The notes under the pieces were generated by a model. It was given only the letters and a program-made list of their open reading frames with translations. It made no database searches and was not told the origin of the DNA. This document shows, one piece after another, positions 45,341 to 57,800 of a DNA stretch of 64,000 bases (the stretch's first letter is position 1; every line of letters begins with the position of its first letter). This DNA comes from Zygnema circumcarinatum (lineage: Eukaryota > Streptophyta > Zygnematophyceae > Zygnematales > Zygnemataceae). Position numbers and translations under genes: made by a program. The stretch is taken from assembly GCA_037447605.1 (NCBI GenBank), contig CM074809.1:3365754-3429753 (forward strand), written 5' to 3'.

Positions 45341-48299
45341 ATGCCCAGCGTGCCTCTGTGCCTCTCCAGATTCGCTCAGCAGGAAGGAGCAGACAATATG
45401 TTCTCCGCTCTACGGCACCAGTCAAAGCGTTTTTCAACTGCACAAAACAGTTTGATTTCCAACCACGTGAAAGCTCCATGGAACCCCTCCCTGCCCCTAC
45501 GGCACACCCTTTCCTCCAACTCCTCCAAAATTTTCGTGGCAACGTTTCGTTCAAGTGGTGCGTTGCAGAGCACAGCTTCAGACAGACTAGTGGGCTCTGC
45601 CACTAGGAGGCTCATGGAGATAGGCCGAAGTATGCGAGTAGCTAATGGCTCCCTCTTGGTTGTAGGAGGAGAGGAGTTTCTGAGGAGTAGTGGCTTATGG
45701 AAGTCAATGTGGGGTCATTGGGTAGAGAGGAGATGGGTGCCCCAGTTGCCCCCTTTAGCGAGGATATTGGGAATAACGACATGGGCTTGTTCCCGTTCAC
45801 ACATAGTTCCTAGAGGACTTGCTGTGCTATTGGGGGAGGCAACTTGGGGAAGAAAAGTCGCACATAGCTTTGCATCCGCAGAGGCTTACACTCCTTCAGC
45901 GGGGATCAGCAGAAAAACAGGATGGCAGCCTATAATTACTGCATTTCAGGCCAGTTTTGAACTCTTAATCTTGTGGTGGCGAGCAATGTATCTGCTCGTT
46001 CTCTTCACTCCCGCCATTGTCTCGGGTCCCTTTGCGGATATGATGGGAGGAAGGTTTCGGCAGAAGTGGCTACAATTAGTGCATTACTCCTTAGAGAGTG
46101 CAGGTGCTGCTTTCATTAAGTGGGGGCAGTGGGCGGCTACTCGTCCTGACCTGTTCCCTAAAGATATGTGTGACGAGCTTTCTCGCTTGCACACTAAAGC
46201 ACCTGCTCATAACTTTGAACATACAAAAAAAACAGTGGAAGGGGCATTTGGACGGAAGCTTACGGACATTTTTGACGACTTCGAAGATGAACCGGTTGCC
46301 TCTGGAAGCATTGCTCAGGTCCGTTTTGTTTCTTTCCTTACAAGCTTACTTCCCTTTAGCTCAATGGAGGAACGTTCGCTCTTGTGAAGAAGCGTAGAGT
46401 GAATCTTTTCTGAAATGTAGCCTGAAACCTTTTGTTTCGGATTGTGGGGTTCAGGTGCATAGAGCTGTGCTGAAAAGGAGATATCCGGGAGTGCAAACAG
46501 AGCCACAATTGGTAGCTGTGAAAGTGAGGCATCCGGGAGTGAGTGAAGTTATTCGGCGAGACTTTGTAATCATCAACTGGATAGCGAAGTTGTCAAGTTT
46601 TCTGCCCGCCACAAGATGGCTGAGATTGGAAGACAGCGTGCAGCAGTTTGCTACCTTCATGATGACTCAGGTAAGCCTCAGAGCTGTATGTTATATCCCG
46701 CACTAAAATTAGGGTTTGATGATCCCCAATCACTTTATTAGAGACTAAGCTCTGAGATAAATCCTCATTCCCCCTACCTACTTCCCAAAAGCTCCCAATC
46801 TCTAGAAGCTTAAGCTGTAAGCTGTAAGAAGGGTAGCTCTCATTTATGTTGTGTTGGTATAGGTCGATCTCGCCCGGGAAGCTGCCCAGTTAAGCCGCTT
46901 CATATACAACTTCAGGAGGTGGAAGGACGTTAGTTTTCCAAAGCCGGTGTACCCCTTAGTGCATCCGGAGGTGCTGGTGGAGACATTCGAGCAGGGGGAG
47001 AGTGTGACTCGCTATGTGGAGAGGCCGGGGAAAGATCACATCGATACAGAGCTCGCACATTTGGGGAGCCATACCCTCCTCAAGATGCTCCTGGTAATTC
47101 TGAACCCTATGTCCTCAACCACTAAGAATGTATGGAATACAGTAGTGCAAAGCTGGCCCTTCACGGAGAGATAGAAACCGGAGGGTTTTGATCTTTACAA
47201 ACTGTATGTAAAGAAAAAAAGCTCTTTACAGCATCAAGTCATTCAGAGCAAGGCTCGTCCCCTTCAAAGGCCGTCCTCTCACAAATCAGTCACCCTCCTT
47301 GTCTTATTTCTAGGTCGATAACTTCATCCATGCCGACCTTCATCCGGGAAACATTCTCGTGAGGGTTCAGCGGCAGCCTAAAAGCCCCACGGGGGTTTTG
47401 AGGGGGCACCCTCACGTTGTCCTTTTGGACGTTGGAATGACGGCGGAGCTCTCTCCCAAGGACCGGTCCACCATGTTGGAGTTCTTCAAAGCGGTCGCCA
47501 TCCGCGATGGGAAGAAGGCAGCGGAGTGCACTCTGCAGTTCACGAGGCAGCAGAACTGTCCCAACCCTGAACGCTTTGTTCGGGTGAGGAATGAACAAAG
47601 GAAGGAAGCAAGGAAGGAAGGACCTTGCGATGATGGTGATGATGCAATCTGTTCAGATGATGCAGATGGTATGGTGATGTAGCCCATGCAGTGACTGAGA
47701 GTGATGAGTGATGGCGGTTGCAGGAGGTGGACGCGGCCTTCAGAGTGTGGGACGCGCGGGGCGGGCGCGTGCCGACGGGGGAGTGCATTCAGGAGCTGCT
47801 CGAGCAGGTGCGCCGCCACCGCGTCAACATCGACGGGGACGTCTGCACCGTCATGATCACCACGCTCGTGCTCGAGGTCCGCCGCTATCCATGCCCATGC
47901 ATGCATGCATGGGGAGGAATATGCATGCATGCATGCATGCATGGGGAGGAATATGCATGCATGCATGCATGGGGAGGAATATGCATGCATGCATGCATGC
48001 ATGGGGAGGAATATGCATGCATGCATGCATGGGGAGGAATATGCATGCATGCATGCATGCATGCATGCATGGGGAGGGATGTATGCGTGGATGCATGGAT
48101 GCATGGGGAGGGATGTATGCGTGGATGCATGGATGCATGGGGAGGGATGTATGCGTGGATGCATGGATGCATAGGGAGGGATATGCATGCATGTATGCAT
48201 GCATCATGCATGGTGATGGATAGGGGCGAATAGGGTATACATAGGGCAGTAAGGTTAAGGTTATCGTTTGGGTATCCAAAGCAACTCTCTCTCTCTCTC

Positions 48300-48349
<50 letters not shown>

Positions 48350-48552
48350 GTCTCTCTCTCTCCTCTCTCTGTCTCTCTCTCTCTCTCTCTCCATTTAGTC
48401 TTTTTTTCTGAGTGTTGTTGAAGTTTTTGCAGGGATGGCAGCGGAAGCTTGATCCTGATCTGAGTGTGATGGACACGCTGCACTCCATTCTGTTCAAGTC
48501 GGACTGGGCGGCGGACCTCTCCTACACCATTGACGGCTTGATGTCGCCTTGA
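45341..48552 (+). CDS. ABC1/ADCK (UbiB-like) atypical kinase, probably mitochondrial
   Basis: Model: join(45341..46318, 46455..46670, 46863..47093, 47314..47583, 47724..47876, 48433..48552), 655 residues. ABC1 proteins are atypical kinase/ATPases tied to ubiquinone biology in mitochondria. Features: a basic N-terminus (MFSALRHQSKRFSTAQN from an internal ATG at 45398), a hydrophobic segment near 222-240 (LILWWRAMYLLVLFTPAI), the KxGQ-type motif as FIKWGQWAATRPDLFP, the family-specific Ala-rich loop replacement as VASGSIAQVHRA, the catalytic lysine in VAVKVRHPG, the HxDxHPGN loop as FIHADLHPGNIL, and the metal-binding DFG equivalent as LLDVGM. The DVGM form and long N-terminus resemble ADCK2. 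An upstream exon at 44192-44256 could replace the first ten codons: donor AG|GTCAGA to acceptor CTCCAG|A at 45370 stays in phase and would begin MAGVLRCRSSQNGKRV, a good presequence. Intron 5 is filled with CATG and CT repeats. Confidence 0.9.
47886..48215. repeat. CATGCATG / GGGGAGGAATAT minisatellite in ABC1 intron 5
   Basis: Alternating blocks of (GCAT)n and GGGGAGGAATAT in units of 28-36 bp, then GGGGAGGGATGTATGCGTGGATG units of about 36 bp. GCATGC is self-complementary, so long hairpins are possible. Contained in the intron 47877-48432. Confidence 0.95.
48283..48392. repeat. (CT)n microsatellite in ABC1 intron 5
   Basis: About 110 bp of CT dinucleotides just before the 3' splice site at 48432. 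Confidence 0.95.
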
Positions 48553-49839
48553 CCTCCAAACCCCAAGTCTTAAACCCTACTACCACAAAACCCTAATTTC
48601 CCATGCCACTTAAAGCTTAAGTCCATAGGCTTGTTAAGGCCTGAAGCTCCCATATTCAGAGTACAAGGAGAGGAGGCAGAGGAAAAAAGAGAGAGTAAGT
48701 GAGAGAGAGGGAGAAAGAGCGAGAGAGGGGGGGGGGGACGAGAAAGAGAGAGAGAGAGAGGGGGTACAGATTTGTTGTCGTAGTGGAGTTACAACATCAC
48801 TGCGGTCAACATCAAGAGGAGTTTTTTTTTTTTTCGAAGTATTGCAGAGAGGGCGCCTTCCAATTTTGCTCCAGTGCCGAAAAATAAAGATTTCACCTTT
48901 AGCCTCCTTATGTCTCCCACCCGCCGGGCCCTTTAGGCCGTACACCCTGTGAGAGCTTCCATTAGGGTTCAGGTCCCAGGAAACCCTAATTGTGCTCTCA
49001 AGTTCCTTTCAATTGACAACACTCGGACCCAACCAGAGGGGTTCAGGTGTAATAAAAGTCCGTCAGCGCGGTAATTTGCTAGGGTTCAGGAAAATAGCTG
49101 TGCAGGTTCTAGCCCCCTGTAAGGCGCCTTGTTGTTCGATGACACCATATTATAAGTCATGGATCTTCTTTGTGGCCCCCAAGACAATGCATTGCGTGTG
49201 CTTCTGTGTGCGATGAATGTGGACGTGTTTTATATTGCTGTTCATGGAAACGAGAGACGAAAGGAAGCTAGAAGCTGTGGTATCTATGGGGGTGTGGTCA
49301 GGTATGAATTCTGAGCCCTAGTTTGTTAAACCCATGTTGTAAAGTGGTCACAAATGACCTAGGATTGGAAGTATGGGTATGAACGAAACTTGGTTCTAGG
49401 CCCAACAACAACATGACGGCTCTAGAAGCGGCCTCTATGGGTTAGAAAATAGCAGGGACTAGAAAGGAGGGTTCACATTTGCTCAACACCAGATGTATCA
49501 GCCGTTATCAGTCTTATTACTGTAACTGTGACTGAAACAGGAATGGACTGGATTCACAAAGAACATGCGACCCGTACGGTCAAGTACGATTTCGTACAAG
49601 TCCGACTGACCGTACGGTACATTTCAGTGCTGTTCGTACCGTACGAAATATATTGTACCTTTTTGTACTTTTGGCCGCCTTTGGGGCCCTTTCACTCGGA
49701 CCTGCTTTCTGACTCTGCTCAAATGTAGGTCAAATTTTTGCAGGTGCTGCTGCTTTGCTGTGCAGGAGGTGGACAATATAGGATTGCGCCCGTTCTGATA
49801 TCTCCCTAATTCTATTGGAGGGGGAGGATTTGAGGCACG
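48553..49839. other. Intergenic region between ABC1 and SF3B6
   Basis: No exon supported. Scattered AAACCCTAA words at 48573-48600 and 48960-48990, a GA tract at 48690-48762, and a GTAC cluster at 49572-49672. Confidence 0.55.
49572..49672. promoter_or_regulatory. GTAC cluster with an exact TNCGTACAA site before SF3B6
   Basis: CCCGTACGGT, AAGTACGA, TTCGTACAA (49591-49599), ACCGTACGGTAC and TTCGTACCGTACGAA lie about 170-270 bp before the SF3B6 start. The last is an extended palindrome. Confidence 0.5.
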
Positions 49840-51450
49840 ATGGCTACGAGGCGTTCTAATGTGAGTTTTTGGAGTACGAATGGTTTTGTGTATTTGATTT
49901 TTACGGTTTGAAGAGGTTTTTTTTGGGGGGAGTGAGGATGCAGCTGATGCATGGAATGTATATTATGAACAGAGGAGATGGTAAGATAGGTTTTTTTTTT
50001 CTTTTTACGGTTACAAAGTGCCATCCATCCACCTGTTGAATAAGAGATTCGTTCCTATCTGCTGTGCTGATTCTACGAATCAGGGTTTTAACTCAGAGTA
50101 TTAGCGTTTGTATGGTTTTGTAGAATACGTGCAGAGGAAGTCTACGGTGATTTAGGATGTAGAAGAAGAACCATTAACTAGGGAGTAAATGAATCAACTA
50201 TTCGATGTCGAATTTATAATATGCTATTTGAAATTTCAAGAAATATCCGGCTGACATGGATTAGGGTTCTTGCGGTAGTGAGAAATCGTCATGTTTCCCG
50301 TTTGAAACATTTGTTTCCAAGAATCTATTTATAAGCTGTTTCCTTTCTGTGAATGGATGGCAGGCTCGGCTACCTCCTGAAGTCAACAGAGTGCTCTATG
50401 TTAGGTACGTGGGCCCCTTTGGAGGACTATGGAATTTACACGATTGCTAAAGCAGGCTCTCGCTCAATGATAGCTGTAAAGGCCATCGTATTTCGTCGTG
50501 CAGTTTATCATCAGTCGGAAAAAGTGATTAGATAGAATAACTCGTTGTTCTGAAACTGGTATGGATTTTGACTGGACAAACGAAACCTATGGCAAATACT
50601 GCAAATGGTGGGCTGAAGGAAGTACAACCCCTCTCATTGCTTTTTATTTGTCCAGAAACCTTCCTTTCAACATTTCAGCTGATGAAATGTACGATATTTT
50701 TGGGAAGTACGGGGCGATTCGGCAAATCAGAGTGTGAGTTCCAAAACTTTGGACTCACTAGCCGGTGGTATGAGTGCACTGAAGCTAGATATTGGGACCT
50801 TAGCAAAACCAATTGGGGTTTCTGAAATGGACTGCAATTCTTTTGTCTGCGCGCACCACGCTGTAATTGATGTTGCCCTTCTTTTACTGAACTGGACCCT
50901 GAATGTATCCATCAGTAATTGCAGTTACCTTCAATAGTTACTTATGTATCTCGTGAATGCAGAGGCACAGCCAAGGACACAAGAGGAACTGCCTTTGTAG
51001 TTTATGAAGACATTTATGATGCAAAGAATGCAGTTGATCATCTTTCCGGTTTTAATGTCGCCAATCGCTACCTCATCGTCCTCTACTACCAGCAGGCCAA
51101 GATGACGAAGAAGGTGGATGCGGTGAGTTTCAGTTCCATTATCACTTTCAGTTCCAGTTTTTAGCCTAGTTGTATTCTCCTTCCATGAAAGACGACTGTT
51201 TTTAGGGCTCGGAAGCCTCTCCTGTCCTGCTTCACTTTGATGATGCTCGTGCCCGCATTAGCTTCTCAAGCTGAAGAGTCAACATCGTCAGAAGTATGCG
51301 TGTAATTGGTCTACATTTGTTCGGCAGAGGCTGCTGATGCAAGATTTCTGATTTATTTTATCTGTCGGGTTGGGATTGCAGAAGAAAAAGGAAGAGGAGC
51401 TGACAAAGTTGCAAGAAAAATACGGTGTTTCGACTAAAGACGTTAAATAA
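49840..51450 (+). CDS. SF3B6: SF3b complex subunit p14 (SF3B6), branch-point-associated RRM protein
   Basis: Model: join(49840..49860, 50364..50404, 50656..50733, 50963..51122, 51382..51450), 122 residues against 125 in human. The protein binds SF3B1 and sits next to the branch-point adenosine in the U2 snRNP and the minor-class U11/U12 complex. One RRM occupies about 15-95: RNP2 as [29 protein letters not shown]1 as [35 protein letters not shown]. The lysine-rich tail [16 protein letters not shown] is also conserved. The first exon codes for only seven residues. All introns are GT-AG and in phase. The shared use of this protein in the minor spliceosome fits the U12-type intron found in DPB2. 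Confidence 0.96.
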
Positions 51451-52012
51451 AGCGAATGAAAAGAATTTTAGGATAGATTTGTTCGTGCGAAAGCTTTTAG
51501 GGTTTAGCATTGCTCGCTCGCCTCTTGTAAAAAGAATCAAATCTTTAGTGCCACCTCCTACCGTTCAATTGATTGTTTCTTCTTCTCCTTCAAATGAATT
51601 TGTTTGGAAGTCGAAGGTTATTTTCGTCAACACGGCTTTTAGGGCTCTGAATACGCAGCTGTCGTTGGTGCTCTTTCGGGGCGTCAAGATGTGAAATCTG
51701 AAACCCTAAATCCTGATCCCACTTTAAAACCCTAAATTCTAAAACATTGAGGCCTGAACCCCCTCCAAAACCCTAATTCCAAAAGACGCCTTGACCCCAA
51801 AGCCCTAGACCCTAAATTCTAAACCACCTCTGACCCCAACCCCATATGAGTGAGCCAACAGCAGCATTCGTCATGCATGTCACGTGGCTCAGCCCGACAT
51901 CCATGGACCCATAACCATATCGAGAACCAAATTTTGGAACATCATATTCACCATGGAGAACAGGAAAGAAGAATAATTAGGGCAACATCAAGTTACAACA
52001 TCAACATTAACA
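51451..52012. other. Convergent gap between SF3B6 and the aspartyl-tRNA synthetase gene
   Basis: Rich in telomere-like words: AAACCCTAAATCC, AAAACCCTAAATTC, AAACCCTAATTCC and CCCTAGACCCTAAATTC between 51695 and 51830. One ACGT element (GTCACGTGGCTC) lies near 51879. No exon seen. Confidence 0.6.
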
Positions 52013-54802
52013 TCACGATGAAGATGACGAGGCTTTCTTGACGACTGCTATTGAAAGCTCCTCCAGCTGCCTTCCATCCACAGAGGCAGGAGCCCGCGTG
52101 AGGAGGCACTGGGCAGTTGTGGTCTTTGGAAAAGCGATCACATCCCGAATGGAGGCTTCGTCTGCCAACAACATGGCAAGGCGATCCAACCCAAAGGCAA
52201 TGCCTCCTGCCAGAAAACAGGGCAAACAGGGAAAAGGGGGAAAAAGGGAAGGGGGAGGGGGAGGGAGGGGGGGGGGGGAAACAAACAATATTGTGAATAA
52301 AAAGAGTGGAAGAGTGTCTGGAATTGACGAATTGGAGGAAAGGAAGGGGAAAGGGAGGGGGAGGGAGGGGGGGGGGGGAACAAACAATATTGTGAATAAA
52401 AAGAGTGGAAAGGTGTCTGGAATTGAAGAATTGGAGGAAAGGAAGGGGAGGGGGAGGGAGGGAGGAAGGGACTAATGCTCCACTTTACCGTGAGGAGGAG
52501 CTCCAAAGTCGAATGCTTCAAGGAGGTAACCGAACTTCTCCTCAGCCTGCAGAGCCTCCATGGTTCAGAAGCCCGAAGTTAGGGTTTAGGATTAGGGTTC
52601 AGAGCTTCTGCAGATGCGATCGTGAATTGTGAAACTGCAAAAGTCGGACAAGACCAAAATACAGCTTCAGAAGGGTTCAGGGGGCTTAAGGCTTGTTCGG
52701 GCATTGGGAGGACGATGCCGCACCTCCTCTGCAGAAAGTCCGATCAATCTGAACACACGTTCCTGAATGTCTCTCCGATAGGTGCGCAGACTCCCCCCCC
52801 CAATCTGTAAATTAAAACAAACAAAGGGAGGGCCGGGGGGGAGAGGGAGAGGGTTAGATGGACGGGTCTTTGTGTCATCACTGCAAAAGCAAGCGTGGAA
52901 ACCACGCCTTTTAGATACTTGCCGAGGTTGTTCTATGTAAGAAAACAGTTGAAACAGAAGGGTTTGAATGCCGGCCACAAATGTACGCACTTCGACTCCG
53001 TTGTAAACCATATCGTACGCGAGAGCTCGCGCGTTCTCGAGGTCTCCCATGTCCTCCGGATGGGGTGCGGTAAAGGGGTGATGCAGGGCCTGCCCCCAGA
53101 GAGAGAGTGGGAGAGAGAGAGGCAGAGACAGAGAGGGAGAGAGAGAGGCAGAGAGAGAGAGGGAGAGAGAGAGGCAGAGAGAGAGAGGGAGAGAGAGAGG
53201 CAGAGAGAGAGAGGGAGAGAGAGAGAGGGAGAGAGAGAGGCAGAGCGAGAGAGGGAGAGAGAGGCAGAGAGAGAGAGAGGGAGAGAGGCAGAGAGAGAGA
53301 GGGAGAGAGAGAGGCAGAGAGAGAGGGAGAGAAAGAGGCAGAGAGAGAGGGAGAGAGAGAGAGTAAGAGAGAGGGTTGTGAGGAGAAGCCACAACAGCTC
53401 ATTGCAACATAGCGCTATTTGGATAAACTTTTTCTAGAACACGAACTGAACCTTCACATTATAGACTACTGATTCTTAAAGGAACAAACTTGAGCCCACC
53501 TCTGCCCTTTGCTGCTCTTCATTCCACTCCACGAGAGGGAAGTCTGTTACCCAAAGCATCGCATGCATGTCCTGAACCCCAACACCCAGAATGTCATCTT
53601 CTTTAGAAAGAACTTCAGGGTTTTCGGAGATCTTAAAAAGCTTACGATACAAAGATCAAAGAGCTCCTGTTCGCCTATCGAAGCATGTCACCAGAAACAG
53701 CAAAAAAAGCAAGCCGCATAGAAACATCAATGCAACACAGATCATACTATTAGTTTTACTATCGCTATTGTTGATGTTTTTGGCTCACCTTTGGGATAAG
53801 GTCGAGACTGCGAGCAAGAAAATTCCGCAATCTGTCAAGAGTTTTCCTGACTTGAGAAATGGGTCCGGCAGCAAACAGAAGCAAATCTCCCTCTTTAGCT
53901 TCACAACGTTCCAAAAGAGCAGCCCTTTGATGTTCACTGAGGTTGGAAGTTATGGCCGCTATGCCTTCAACCTCACCTGCAAAAAATCACATGCAAAGAC
54001 ATATATTTATGCATGGAAGAATGAATGATCTCTGTTCTTGTCAAATTCAGGGGCTCAGAAATCTTAACTTTCAGGTCTTAGTGTCTCTAAAGCTTCAAAG
54101 ACCCTAGGGTTTGCTGGGTTTCAAAAAGTGTGCTCGGTTTTGGCTAAATTCGGACCATTTTATCCTGCTGTTGTGCTGATCGAAATGACCAAAAAAGGCA
54201 ACCGGCTCGATGGGTAATGTCCTCGTCAAGGAGGGGAGGGAGGGGAGGGGGGAGGGGAGAGAAAGAGAAAAGGGAAAACAGAGAGGGAGAGAGAGAGAGA
54301 GAGAGAGTGAGGAGGGAGAGGGGGGAGTGGGGGAGGGGGAGGTGGAGGGAGAGTGTGTGGGGGATGGGGGGCAGAAAGAGAGTGTGAGAGAGAGAGAGTG
54401 AAGAACGAGAGAGAGAGAAAGAGAGAAGAGAGAGAGAGAGAGGGGGAGAGGGTGGTGGCGCTATACCTCCAGCCAGCACCTTTAAAAAGGCAAGTCCCTT
54501 CGCCCCTGAGCTGATCGCTTCCTGAAACACGTCTCCCTTCTTGAGTCGAGTGGCTGAAATTTTTGCTGCCCCTTCCGGGACTGCGATCGCCTGAATGGCT
54601 CCGCCCTCCTCCAGGGCAGCGGAAAAAACTTTGAAGCCGGAGTCGCGGAAAAGATCGGACACCTGTCAGCCCCCTTCTCAACTCAAAAACTTTCGTCTTC
54701 CTTCCCCACTGTCACTCTCTCTCTCTCACTTCCCCCTCTCTCCCGTCTCCCCCTTATTAACTCAAAAAAAATCGTCTTCCTGCCCCACTGTCACTCACTC
54801 CG

Positions 54803-54833
<31 letters not shown>

Positions 54834-57800
54834 TCCCCCTCTCTCCCGTCACCCCCTTCTTAACTCAAAAACTTTCGTCTTCCTGCCCCACTTCACTCAC
54901 TCCGTCACTCTCTCTCTCTCTCTCTCCCTTCTCCCCTCTCTCCCTTCTCTCTCATTCCCAACAGATTTCCCTCTCAGAATTTTTGTAAAGCATTTCTCAC
55001 CTCCTGCAGTTCCATCCCAAAGCGGAGATCAGGTTTGTCTGAGCCGTAACGTGATTGGGCCTCGGCATAGGTGAGGCGGGGAAAGGGGGAGGGGAGGTCT
55101 ATGGCGGCCACCTCCTTAAAGACCTGCAGGGGGAGGGAGGTAGGGGGAGAGAGAGGAGAAAACCCGGAAAAGAGGGGAAGGTAAGCAGGGAGGGGAGGAG
55201 GAAGGGATAGGTCTGTGGCGAGAAATCACTTCATAAAATCAATTGAGAATACAGAAAGTGGGATCACGATATCCCAGTTGAAAGCGGGTTCAAGTAGACT
55301 AATCCTATTCCTATTTTCAATTAAAGGACACAATGAAATAAGGCGAATGCGGACCTGAGGGCATTAAAGCCCGTGTTGCTATGACAAAAGGCAGGGAAAG
55401 AGTTGTGAATGTATTGAAGCATACATGCCGAATGAGGTTTTCATTGATTTGAAGCATATCCTCTAACGGAGTGAAAGCGAGTTCCATGTCCAACTGAGTA
55501 AACTCCGGTTGTCGGTCTGCTCGCAAATCTTCATCTCGAAAACATCTGCATCCCCATGCTAAGCTCGTACTTATCAAAAAGAAAGAGGACGAGAGAGACA
55601 CAGAGAGAGAACGAGAGAGAGTGAGAGAAGAAAGGAGAGAGACAGAAGGAAAATCAACACAACATCTACATTGCATAAAGCAAGGTGAAAATGTCTGCCC
55701 CTTGAAGACTAGGAAGAATCAGCAACCCTGAAAACCCTAAACCTCTTTGTATCAGGACCTGAGTCTTCACCGAGCTATCTGATAGTAGCGGTCGAATCCT
55801 GCCACCATAAGCATTTGTTTGAAGAGTTGCGGACTCTGAGGGAGCGCATAGAACTCCCCTCCCTGTTCTCCCATCGCAGAACTTCAGGGTATTAGGTTTC
55901 AGACTTTCTTTCCATTACAAATGCGTGAATTTTATGAAGGGTTTCATGGGTGATATTATCTTTAGAGTTTATGCTGTACTGCGACAGAGGTAAAGTAGCT
56001 CTCTATCTGCTTGTTTGAGGGGGGAGAGGAGGAATACCTGCACTCGAGAAGGAACGAGGTAGTCTCTCGCTCCCTCTGGAGTAGAGCGAGTAAGAATTGG
56101 AGTCTCAATCTGAAACATTCCAACCCCCCACGCAAGCAAACTACTGATCTTAACAAATGACTAAAAATCAGAATAAAGTCGCTGCTACAACTACTCACAT
56201 CTCTTCCATACACGACTACGTCGCAACTTCCACACATGAAGCAGAATGCAGGCTCACTGAAAGAGACTGATGAGCTGTTTGCCAAGGTATACGAAGGTAG
56301 ACCCGAGCACACCTCAATAAAGCCGAGAATGTCCTCCAAATATCTTCGTAGAACCTTCACAGTTTGATGTCTCAGACGCAGATTTCGACTCATTTGCTGC
56401 CTTCTAAGGTCCAGATGTCGATACCTGCATTTCCGAGAAGGAGCGAGCTCACACATCTCTCTCTCTCTCTCTCTCTCTCTCACTTCCCCTCTCTCTCTTT
56501 CTCTAGCTTAACCGGTAGAACAAGCCCTAAAAACAAGCAACTCCTAAATTGAATCAATATGGTGAGAATACTTGATACCTCGTAAACAAGAGTTTAGGAC
56601 TGTGGCTCTCAGCACTAATCTTACATTCTTCAATATTTCTCAATTCCTCTCTAAGTTGCATTCCCAAGTCTCCTCGGCTCAGGACAGGAGTAAGTTTCAA
56701 GATCTTGGAAGAGATCGAGAATGTAGGACCTCTTTTAAGATGGAGTGAAAATCTCTGCTTCAACTGAAGCACAGATAACAGCAAGAGACTAACCGCAGGC
56801 GCACCTCCTCACGAATTACTTCCTCCTTTCCGTCAGGTGATGTCACCAAAAAAGGGAGGGCTCTCCGAACCACATTAAGGACTTCAACGCTCTCAGCTTC
56901 CACCTGTGCGGATGAAGAGGGTGTAGAAAGGGAGAGAGTGAGAAAAAGGGAGAGAGAGAGGAAAGGGTGTGTGTGTGTGAAAGAGGGAGAAAAAGCACCA
57001 GACCTTATTGGTGAAACATTCTAGACTTTTTAATCTCAACCTATATGATCCAAGTTCAGCGACGTGATGCATGCGTTGATAAGGAATGAAGCGGAAAACG
57101 ACGAGCTGGCCAGCAGCGATGATGCTGCGAAGAACCATGCTGGGAGTTCCAATGCAGGAGTTGAATAGCGAAACAGAGTAGTACAATTTGCCATAGTTAG
57201 CTTTAAGTGAGCAACGTATGTGCCTCTATCAATGGCTGAAATGTGAACGCACCTCAATGGCTCCAGTAGCCATGCGCGCATTGAGAACAGGGGCAGGGCG
57301 GCGACGAACTGTCCCCTCTATCGCTACAACATACTCCATGCGAACCCCCTCAGCTGCTTCATGCGCTTGCAGATATTTTGTAGGGTTTGTAGTCACCTGA
57401 GTGACAACCATAGTGCTTGATTTCGATAAGCTTTGACTGTGACCCAAATGACAGGGATTGCAAGGGCCTGCATTACACTCTAACCCTTAATATACTCTAC
57501 CTAATCCTAACCATAACGCTGGGTATAAGCATGACCCCAACCCTGAAACTTTGACCAGAATCCAAAGCCTAACTCTAACCTAGTTCTAACCCTTATCTTT
57601 AATGCTATCCTGTTTTAAACTAATATTAATCTTTACAAACAGAATGATAATACGTACACGACTTCCAGCGAATGATCTGCAAAATGCAGTTGCAAAACTA
57701 TTTTTTTTTCGGGCTTCTCTTTGTCAGCAGCACCCTCCTCCCTCACCTGCACGATCCCTGAGTGATCCCTCACGTTCACAAACGCCACTCCGCCATGGCT

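Noticed and set aside
45341-45397. Certain use of the ATG at 45341 for ABC1
   Set aside because: Kept only as the default; the ATG at 45398 and the spliced upstream ATG at 44192 give better presequences, so the start is left open.
47857-48483. Long His/Met/Cys-rich open frames on both strands
   Set aside because: They arise from the CATG and CT repeats of ABC1 intron 5 and overlap a supported intron.
52667-53437. Leu/Ser-rich and Arg/Glu-rich frames of 150-240 codons
   Set aside because: Products of the GA/CT repeat in an AspRS intron; only the short parts matching AspRS exons are real.
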